IMG/VR virus record: IMGVR_UViG_3300029448_000097
Coordinates: 1-43,344 of that record
DNA length: 43,344 bases
Strand: one strand, 5' to 3'
Source of the DNA: a virus
In this document: positions 36,287-41,913 of the stretch, in pieces
How the letters are laid out: the number at the start of each line of letters is the position of its first letter
Position numbering within the stretch: the stretch's first letter is position 1
The notes under the pieces: model-generated
The model's database searches: none
What the model was told of the DNA's origin: nothing
What the model saw: the letters and a program-made list of their open reading frames with translations, nothing else
Program-made: the position numbers and the translations under genes

Positions 36287-37705
36287 TTAACCTACTGTGC
36301 TAATAAGAACACGAACATCTCCATTTGCAGGAGCAGATCCAAATGTCATTGTAACTTGATTGCTATTAGTTCTTACAACATCAGCATAAACAGTTTCATA
36401 AGAACTGACGTCAAATAATTGAACTATCACATCTTTTGAGCCTAAATTATGAGTAACAGCTATTGATGTAGCTGATCCATCACCGATAGTTGCTGCAAAT
36501 GTTCTAGGTATTTTATATTTAGTAAGAGCTGGGGTTGAGGCATGATCAAATGCTGTAAATTCCCAGTCGTCATCACCTTCATCCCATTTTAATTCAACAT
36601 TAGTTCCGCTACCTCTTTCAATTATAATACCAGCATCTTCAGTTGGAGTGCCAGTTACATTATCATTAAGAACAATTTTATTATCATCAACTGTTAATGT
36701 TTCAGAATTTATAGTTGTTGTAGTACCTTCAACTGTAAGTGTACCTCTAACAACTACCGTTGTATCATTATCTCCATCCCCAATATAAACAGTATCACCA
36801 GAATCAAATCCAGCTAATCTGCTTTTTAAATTTGCTTCACTAACATCATCGTTTGGAGTTGTAACAGAACTACCTAATGAAATAGATGAACCATTAACTG
36901 TTATAGAGTCATTTGCTAAATGTATGTTATCAACAGAACCATCAGTATAATGTTCTGAGTTTAAAGCATTATCAGCAATTTTAGTTCCATCAACTGCATC
37001 AGCAGCTAATTGTGTTGTGTCAACACCACCATCAGCAATTCTTATTCTAACTATATCATCACTAGTTGCACCTTCAATTTTAATACCAGTACCATCAAAT
37101 AATTTTAAAGTATCATTATTAGAATCTGCCGCAAGATTTTGAGTTGCTTGAAAAGTAAGTGAACCACTATGTGATGGATTTGTAGCAACTGTTTTAAATA
37201 TATTTTGAGAAGAACCTTTGTCTGTATTTGTAAATGTTAAATCGTAAGGATCAGTATCGCCACCGCCATCTGTATCAGTCCAGTTAATAGTAATTCCGCC
37301 GCCTTCAACAAATTTAACTTCTTTATTATGGTTTATTGTAAGCTCAGTTCCATCGCCATCTTCTAAGAAAAATTGCATTGCAGCAGCACCGTTAATTGTA
37401 ATGGCACCACCCGATTCAGATAGTGTTATATTAGTACCACCAATTAAATTTAATGTTTCAGTAGCCCCAATTGCAGAGCCATCTGCTTGCACAGTTCTAA
37501 ATGTATTTGTGTCCCCTGTTAATGAAACCCAAGATCCGGATCCACCGTCTGGATGTGAATAGTACTTTATTGTATCAGTACCTGTATCGTATATTAATTT
37601 ACCTCTTACATCTGATGCAGCGCCAGAGGTTGTTTTGTGTAAAATAGCGTTTTGCAGCTCTGATACACTTCGTAAGTCTAAGTGATTTAAAAATGGTATT
37701 GCCAT
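36287..37705 (-). CDS. tail fiber / tail-associated protein, 472 aa
   Basis: Starts MAIPFLNHLDLRSVSELQNA, a head shared with the 1628-aa fiber and typical of marine phage fiber proteins. Next a KLIYDTGTDTIKYYSHPDG-type β-repeat that includes GSWVSLTG, then Thr/Asp-rich strands, DAVDGTKIADNALNSEHYTD and a TVEGTTTTINSETLTVDDNK module followed by GIIIERGSGTNVELKWDEGD. This module is a recurrent fiber building block, and the SVTDLDI modules of the two long fibers look like relatives. The C-terminus (TFAATIGDGSATSIAVTHNL ... VRVLISTVG) resembles the end domain of other phage fibers that handle HNL-type β-sandwiches. It is probably an anchor or short fiber on which the longer fibers assemble, which is inference from the shared N-terminus. 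Confidence 0.8.
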   Translation of the reverse strand: MAIPFLNHLDLRSVSELQNAILHKTTSGAASDVRGKLIYDTGTDTIKYYSHPDGGSGSWVSLTGDTNTFRTVQADGSAIGATETLNLIGGTNITLSESGGAITINGAAAMQFFLEDGDGTELTINHNKEVKFVEGGGITINWTDTDGGGDTDPYDLTFTNTDKGSSQNIFKTVATNPSHSGSLTFQATQNLAADSNNDTLKLFDGTGIKIEGATSDDIVRIRIADGGVDTTQLAADAVDGTKIADNALNSEHYTDGSVDNIHLANDSITVNGSSISLGSSVTTPNDDVSEANLKSRLAGFDSGDTVYIGDGDNDTTVVVRGTLTVEGTTTTINSETLTVDDNKIVLNDNVTGTPTEDAGIIIERGSGTNVELKWDEGDDDWEFTAFDHASTPALTKYKIPRTFAATIGDGSATSIAVTHNLGSKDVIVQLFDVSSYETVYADVVRTNSNQVTMTFGSAPANGDVRVLISTVG

Positions 37706-37711
37706 AGTTTT

Positions 37712-38053
37712 TTAGTTTAAGTATGCGTAGCCACTTTCTGCAGCCGCTAAAGTTATTGTTATAGTATTGTTGTTGTCGTATTTTACGCCAGCAAATGCAC
37801 CTACATTTTCATAGATCTCATCGCTGCTTGAGAATTTTAAGCTAACACTTGGAAATGATTCAGTATTATGATTTATAGTCCAAGTATTTGAAGCTGTGTT
37901 TTGATGATGAGTATATAGCCTAGCTTTTTTTATAAAGGTTTTTAAATCTTCAATTTTATAATTTTTTGTTTGCCCAGTAGCTCCATCTGTGCCTAAAAGC
38001 TTATCATTATTATTGATAGTATCATCTATAGAAAGGTTTTTAATTCTAGGCAT
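37712..38053 (-). CDS. short fiber-related protein, 113 aa
   Basis: N-terminus MPRIKNLSIDDTINNNDKLL followed by GTDGATGQTKNYKIEDLKTF matches the head found in many phage fiber or attachment proteins (xDKxxGTDxxxGxTKNYxIxDL). The C-terminal half (WTINHNTESFPSVSLKFSSS ... ESGYAYLN) is the small β-sandwich that typically closes such fibers. Together this looks like a minimal fiber consisting of anchor plus tip without a shaft. It overlaps the holin stop-start by one base and sits just upstream of the 472-aa fiber gene, consistent with joint expression. Confidence 0.7.
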   Translation of the reverse strand: MPRIKNLSIDDTINNNDKLLGTDGATGQTKNYKIEDLKTFIKKARLYTHHQNTASNTWTINHNTESFPSVSLKFSSSDEIYENVGAFAGVKYDNNNTITITLAAAESGYAYLN

Positions 38054-38451
38054 TATTTTTTTCTTAATTTTTCAACCGAGCGCCCACCGAAATATGCACC
38101 GATTACAGTTATTAAAACTAGTTGAAGTAAATCTGTCCATTTTTCTTCGACTTGAAAAGCTATAGATCCAGAATCAATAAAAACCATTAATACAGTAGTT
38201 ACAATTAAGAATACTAATACTAATGGCCTAACCGAACGAGTCAGCCAATTTCCATGCTCTAGATCTGCTTTCCATCTTTCGGTAACATTCTTTTGCATTT
38301 CTTTTTCTGCCTCTATAAATATCTGCGTCATTTCTTTTTCAAACTCAGCTTTTTCATCTTTAGTTCGAATAAACTTATCGGCAACACCGGCCAGCTTGTC
38401 TACAACTGCGCCGCCAGCATTACCAAATAGTTTAGATAATATTTTTGACAT
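38053..38451 (-). CDS. holin, GTA 3-TM family-like, 132 aa
   Basis: Predicted inner-membrane pore protein. The N-terminal half (1-68) is helical and charged (FIRTKDEKAEFEKEMTQIF ... MQKNVTERWKADLEHGN). WLTRSVRPLVLVFLIVTTVL starts the first membrane segment (about 69-92), and LLQLVLITVIGAYFGGRSVE the second (about 108-122) with a Lys-rich tail (KLRKK). The NWLTRSxRPL and GAYFGGRSVEK elements match the family of holins known from gene-transfer agents and many phages. It times host lysis; an endolysin was not recognised in this window. Two segments are clear, and a third would have to be the weak hydrophobic N-terminus. Confidence 0.8.
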   Translation of the reverse strand: MSKILSKLFGNAGGAVVDKLAGVADKFIRTKDEKAEFEKEMTQIFIEAEKEMQKNVTERWKADLEHGNWLTRSVRPLVLVFLIVTTVLMVFIDSGSIAFQVEEKWTDLLQLVLITVIGAYFGGRSVEKLRKK

Positions 38452-38452
38452 A

Positions 38453-38851
38453 TTATTTTATTTTCTTTTTAATTAGATTATGGGTTGCATGATAATCACC
38501 AGTATAAAGTACTTCTATAATGGATTCATCTACAAATCTATATTCTGCATACACCACCCACTCATCAATATTCTCATGCTTAATTCTTGTTTTAATTGAT
38601 AAAGTGTCTATATCTTTATATTCATCTCCTTCATAAACTAGTATTAAATCATTTTCAACGCTTAATACTTCTTCTTTTATTAAGTTATTGCCTGCAAAAG
38701 AAAAATTTATAAATTCGTACCCATTTTTTTCATTATATGAGATAACTACATAGTTGTCTTCAACTTGTGTATCAGACCATAATCCCTGATAATCTTGGCT
38801 AAATATAGCTCCGCTAAATAGCAGAGCTATTAATAAAATTGTTTTTTTCAT
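38453..38851 (-). CDS. secreted protein with flavobacterial-type signal peptide, 132 aa
   Basis: Residues 1-19 form a textbook Sec signal peptide: MKKT, then the hydrophobic ILLIALLFSGAIFS, followed by Q-D-Y. A signal ending FSQ or FAQ is characteristic of Bacteroidetes. The mature part (~112 aa) is β-rich and acidic (LWSDTQVEDNYVVISYNEKN, VENDLILVYEGDEYKDIDTL, DEWVVYAEYRFVDESIIEVL) and basic at the very end. There is no lipobox Cys, so it is not an evident lipoprotein or o-spanin. Located next to the holin, it may act in the periplasm during lysis or as a superinfection or surface-modifying factor; neither is shown. It may have come from a host, given its composition. Confidence 0.65.
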   Translation of the reverse strand: MKKTILLIALLFSGAIFSQDYQGLWSDTQVEDNYVVISYNEKNGYEFINFSFAGNNLIKEEVLSVENDLILVYEGDEYKDIDTLSIKTRIKHENIDEWVVYAEYRFVDESIIEVLYTGDYHATHNLIKKKIK

Positions 38852-38884
38852 AATTTAATTAGATTTAATTTGATTTATATATAT

Positions 38885-39847
38885 TTATTTTTCAAAACTT
38901 TTTAAAATATCAGTTCTTCTTTTATTAGATCTTCTGCGGGCTGCGCTTGCATCACTTCTTGTAGCTCGGCCAGAAGTTTGATCATCAGTATAAAATTTTG
39001 TTTTGAATTTTTTAAGATTACCACTTTCCATTTCTTGTGGATTTTTCTTTAAATAAGGTGCATTCTTAGGTATATTACCTCCAGAATAAAAAGTTCCTGA
39101 GTAAGGCGCTCTTTGTCCGCTGTAATTACCATCACCAGGCGTTCCTTTCAGTTTGTATTCAACTCTCCCAAGAATAGATTTTACTCCTGCCATATCTTGG
39201 CCATATTTTTTAAAGTCTTTTCCTAAGTCTCTTCCATACAGCTGCTGAGCTTTAAATCCATCACCCCTGTTTACCATTGTTAAAGAATCTTTAACATGAC
39301 CTTTCAACATCCCATATGCCGCGTGGTCGTATGGATTTTTAGAATCCCCTACAACACTTTTCTTTGTTGGTATTACAGAAGCTCTATTTCCTTTGCCTCC
39401 TAAGTAATTTTTAGCTATTCTTTCTCCGTCATATTTGCTTCTTGTATTTTCTATCTCTTGTCTATAAGAGTCAAATTCTTGTTTTACGAATCTTGGTTGA
39501 CCACCTATTATCTCTGTTTTTTTGTTATCAGGGTCTTGTAACATTACTTTATCCATTGGCATTGCTGGATTACCAGCTACCCGCGCCATATATGCAACTT
39601 CAGGTGATTTTAGTGCAAAAATTGTATTTGCTTTTTCAACGGCCATTCCGCCTTCAATAGCTTTATCTTTTGCAATTTCTTTTTTTGTTTGATTTACTTG
39701 TTTTACGGTTTTATCAAACTTTTCTCCTTTTCTTGTCTGTCTCTTTGAAACGCCAGGTTTATTTCTGACCTCGTCAAGATACTGTGTTTTTGTTTTTTCT
39801 AGCTTATCGGTTTTTCTTTTAAGCTTTCTTTGTTTAGAATTAGGCAT
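38885..39847 (-). CDS. basic protein of unknown function, 320 aa
   Basis: No domain recognised. It is strongly basic at both ends: MPNSKQRKLKRKTDKLEKTK and ARRRSNKRRTDILKSFEK. Middle blocks: AVEKANTIFALKSPEVAYMA, GGQPRFVKQEFDSYRQEIEN, NPYDHAAYGMLKGHVKDSLT, then Gly/Tyr/Lys-rich PYSGTFYSGGNIPKNAPYLK. A DNA-binding or virion-internal protein is plausible from the charge. It is preceded by the equally basic 166-aa gene with a two-base gap and followed by a 33-base spacer before the secreted protein gene. Confidence 0.55.
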   Translation of the reverse strand: MPNSKQRKLKRKTDKLEKTKTQYLDEVRNKPGVSKRQTRKGEKFDKTVKQVNQTKKEIAKDKAIEGGMAVEKANTIFALKSPEVAYMARVAGNPAMPMDKVMLQDPDNKKTEIIGGQPRFVKQEFDSYRQEIENTRSKYDGERIAKNYLGGKGNRASVIPTKKSVVGDSKNPYDHAAYGMLKGHVKDSLTMVNRGDGFKAQQLYGRDLGKDFKKYGQDMAGVKSILGRVEYKLKGTPGDGNYSGQRAPYSGTFYSGGNIPKNAPYLKKNPQEMESGNLKKFKTKFYTDDQTSGRATRSDASAARRRSNKRRTDILKSFEK

Positions 39848-39849
39848 GA

Positions 39850-40350
39850 TTATTTTTTTTTGTTATTATTTGTAAGTTGTTTTTTTTCTATATTTTCTTT
39901 TAAAGCTTTATCTCTTTTTACTTTTGCAGCTTTTATTTCTTTCTTTTTTTGCTTTCTTGTATCTTTCCTACTAGTGTAGGTACCCTCTGTGTCATTTCTT
40001 CTTAATCTATTAGTAGCTCTAGACTTTAACCTAGCATCTTTTATTTCATTGTATGCTTTTAGTTTTGGCGATGGTGTAGTGCTTGGTGAATTTTCAGCAG
40101 GATTTACAACATCTGAATTAGTAGGAGATTCATTAGCATCAAAATTAGGAAATGTAACTTCGAAAGAAGGCTCTAACATTTCACTATTTATAGCTTGCTG
40201 TTCTTTACGTATATCTGCTTGCTGTTTATTAAACTCCTGTATTGTTAATGGTTTAAATAAACCACCCATACTTCTGGTTGGATCAATAACGCTCGCTATA
40301 CCATCATCCATTTTAAAGGGCTGATTTTTAATTTTTTTTAAAAAGTTCAT
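39850..40350 (-). CDS. basic protein of unknown function, 166 aa
   Basis: Unrecognised. N-terminal half polar to acidic (FKPLTIQEFNKQQADIRKEQ, EPSFEVTFPNFDANESPTNS), middle Ser/Pro/Thr-rich linker, C-terminal 60 residues very basic (LKSRATNRLRRNDTEGTYTS, RKDTRKQKKKEIKAAKVKRD) ending NNNKKK. Probably disordered in part, with nucleic-acid or membrane affinity. The next two genes downstream are also basic, suggesting a run of accessory or virion-internal proteins. Confidence 0.5.
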   Translation of the reverse strand: MNFLKKIKNQPFKMDDGIASVIDPTRSMGGLFKPLTIQEFNKQQADIRKEQQAINSEMLEPSFEVTFPNFDANESPTNSDVVNPAENSPSTTPSPKLKAYNEIKDARLKSRATNRLRRNDTEGTYTSRKDTRKQKKKEIKAAKVKRDKALKENIEKKQLTNNNKKK

Positions 40351-40351
40351 G

Positions 40352-40519
40352 TTATTTATATTTATATGGAAAGAATTTATTCATAGCTTCTCTTCTACCT
40401 TCGCATCCACACGGAATATTCAATCCAGTTGATACTTTATCTACAAACCCCTTTATTCCAGTTTTTGTTGTAAAATTTTCTATTGAGTCTCCTAGGCCCT
40501 GTGGTTTATTTCTATACAT
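40352..40519 (-). CDS. 55-aa small protein (GLGDSIEN...CGC type)
   Basis: Read from ATG 40519 to TAA 40352. Sequence starts MYRNKPQGLGDSIENFTTKT, then GIKGFVDKVSTG, a CGCEGRREAMNKFFP block and a YKYK end. The GLGDxIExFTxxTGIKxxVDxVSxG...CGCxxRxxxxNxxFPYK pattern is one that I recognise from short uncharacterised proteins in phage genomes, often near packaging or lysis genes. Function unknown; the CxC with basic surroundings could bind a metal or nucleic acid. It fits exactly between the neighbours (stop 40352, next start 40350). Confidence 0.75.
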   Translation of the reverse strand: MYRNKPQGLGDSIENFTTKTGIKGFVDKVSTGLNIPCGCEGRREAMNKFFPYKYK

Positions 40520-40521
40520 AA

Positions 40522-40815
40522 TTATCTGTGTCTACTACAGCACCATCTTCTTCTAGCGGCTTTACCTCTTTCGCCAGTCCAACTTCTTGATCTACTGCAA
40601 AATGCTTTTTGTCTTTTATATGCTTTTGTACCTACTTTAACATCACATTTGGTAACTGCTGTTTTAAGCTTACTACCAGGATTATCTTTTTTATATTTAG
40701 CTACACCTTTTTTAGTCATACCGCCTCCGGCCGCTGCTCCTTCTTTCTTCTTATTTTTTACTGGGTTGTAATAACCAAGAGATTTTTTCTTTGATGGTGC
40801 ATTTTTATCTGCCAT
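40522..40815 (-). CDS. Cys/Arg-rich small basic protein, 97 aa
   Basis: Lys-rich head (MADKNAPSKKKSLGYYNPVK), a Gly/Ala linker (GAAAGGGMTKKG), KYKKDNPGSKLKTAVT, then KRQKAFCSRSRSWTGERGK and AARRRWCCSRHR at the end. The NPGSKLKTAVT...KAFCxRSxxWTGERGKAARRRWxC layout is known to me from small proteins of marine phages and large DNA viruses. It resembles the left-end small proteins in charge and style, though they lie about 40 kb away. Role unknown; RNA or DNA binding is inference. Confidence 0.65.
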   Translation of the reverse strand: MADKNAPSKKKSLGYYNPVKNKKKEGAAAGGGMTKKGVAKYKKDNPGSKLKTAVTKCDVKVGTKAYKRQKAFCSRSRSWTGERGKAARRRWCCSRHR

Positions 40816-40817
40816 AA

Positions 40818-41219
40818 TTAACTTAACTTTGTAGGTTTAAATCCCCTTGTATTATACACAGGTTTTTCAATTGGGCTTTGTTCATGCCCATTAGGTATAA
40901 CTTTACCTTTAACTAATATCCCATTTCCAACTCTTTTGTAAGTTTGTATTGGTTTACTTTTATCTGGTTGATGATAAACGTTATTACTATCAAACCAAGC
41001 CTCACCCTTTCTCATTTGCATAATATGCTCTTTTTCGTGTTCAACGGCTTTTTTCTTTTGATAGTTATTAAGTTTATTGTTTATATGAATTGTTCTATCC
41101 ATATTAGCATAACCCCAGGAACCACCTAAATTTTCTTCAAATACTGGTACATCAGGTGTTGAAAGTTCTTTATTCAAACCCAACATTTCCGATATGTTAG
41201 TTTTCATTTTGTAGCCCAT
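40818..41219 (-). CDS. small protein with HExxH (zincin-like) motif, 133 aa
   Basis: KKKAVEHEKEHIMQMRKGEA places HEKEH at residues 61-65 in a helical context, a match to the zinc-binding HExxH signature of metallopeptidases. Flanking text: GYANMDRTIHINNKLNNYQK upstream (β-strand then helix, as in minimal zincins) and GEAWFDSNNVYHQPDKSKPI downstream. A third ligand is not certain; E72 in KGEAWFD is a candidate. Known of the family: minimal zincins cut peptides, and some are inactive structural domains. It overlaps the upstream winged-helix gene as TAATG. Possible roles include processing of virion proteins or host proteins; the motif alone does not choose. Confidence 0.5.
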   Translation of the reverse strand: MGYKMKTNISEMLGLNKELSTPDVPVFEENLGGSWGYANMDRTIHINNKLNNYQKKKAVEHEKEHIMQMRKGEAWFDSNNVYHQPDKSKPIQTYKRVGNGILVKGKVIPNGHEQSPIEKPVYNTRGFKPTKLS

Positions 41220-41659
41220 TATCTATCTTTATCTTTAATCATATCATCTATAGCTTTATTATAGACTTTATCGGTATATGATTTATTATTATAAAATACG
41301 CTACGCTCGCTAGTAGGTAAGTCTTCTTGCGCGAGCATAATTCTGTATATACGAGATATAAGTTGACTACATTTAAATGAGGTTTTGTATATACTGTATT
41401 TTATAGTTGTTCTATTGCGATTACGCCATACATCTATCCATCCGTCTTTACGGAGTCTTTCCCATCGGTTTTTATCCCATGAATATGTATACGCACCTTC
41501 TATAAATTCATTACGTGTAAATCGCGATTTGCAATCTAAATAGACTAAAAGTTCTAAATCCGCATCTTTTAAGCCATAAGTTTTACAAGCCCATTTACGA
41601 ATGAGCCTGTAATACTTTAATAAATTTAATTCTCTTATGTCGCTAGGATCTAGTATCAT
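41219..41659 (-). CDS. MarR-like winged helix-turn-helix protein, 146 aa
   Basis: LLKYYRLIRKWACKTYGLKD, then LELLVYLDCKSRFTRNEFIE and a basic wing (WERLRKDGWIDVWRNRNRTT, then IKYSIYKTSFKCSQLISRIY) match the helix-HTH-wing order of MarR-like regulators. The tail (EDLPTSERSVFYNNKSYTDK) is polar. MarR proteins bind DNA as dimers; here it might regulate late genes or be a small DNA-handling protein. It overlaps groES by four bases (ATGA) and is the third gene of the groEL-groES cluster. No operator is identifiable, so targets remain unknown. Confidence 0.55.
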   Translation of the reverse strand: MILDPSDIRELNLLKYYRLIRKWACKTYGLKDADLELLVYLDCKSRFTRNEFIEGAYTYSWDKNRWERLRKDGWIDVWRNRNRTTIKYSIYKTSFKCSQLISRIYRIMLAQEDLPTSERSVFYNNKSYTDKVYNKAIDDMIKDKDR

Positions 41660-41913
41660 TCAACTAAAACTATATCACCAAGCTTTAAAACATAATATAG
41701 TTGATCTTTCCATTCAATACCATGCCCTGCTTGTTTATCGTATCTAACTATATCATCTTTTTTTAGTACATCAGCCATTGGACCTGCTGATATTACTTTT
41801 CCTTTTAAATATCTTACATCTTTATTCTGGTCCTCTGTAAGTTCTAAGCCACCTACTTTCTTCGGCGCTTCTTTTATTTTTTCAACGACTACGTAGTAAT
41901 TAATTGCCTGCAT
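41656..41913 (-). CDS. groES: phage GroES co-chaperonin, 85 aa
   Basis: Caps the GroEL chamber during ATP-driven folding. It has the GroES layout: YYVVVEKIKEAPKKVGGLEL (strand and mobile loop, GGLEL at 21-25), RYLKGKVISAG, KKDDIVRYDKQAGHGIEWKD and YVLKLGDIVLVE. Compared with the usual loop tripeptide (IVL in E. coli), the middle residue is Glu (L-E-L), which is unusual. It is shorter than E. coli GroES (97 aa) in the roof and C-terminal regions. Its start lies 14 bases inside groEL, so the order is groEL then groES, the reverse of most bacteria. Likely co-translated with the phage GroEL. Confidence 0.85.
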   Translation of the reverse strand: MQAINYYVVVEKIKEAPKKVGGLELTEDQNKDVRYLKGKVISAGPMADVLKKDDIVRYDKQAGHGIEWKDQLYYVLKLGDIVLVE

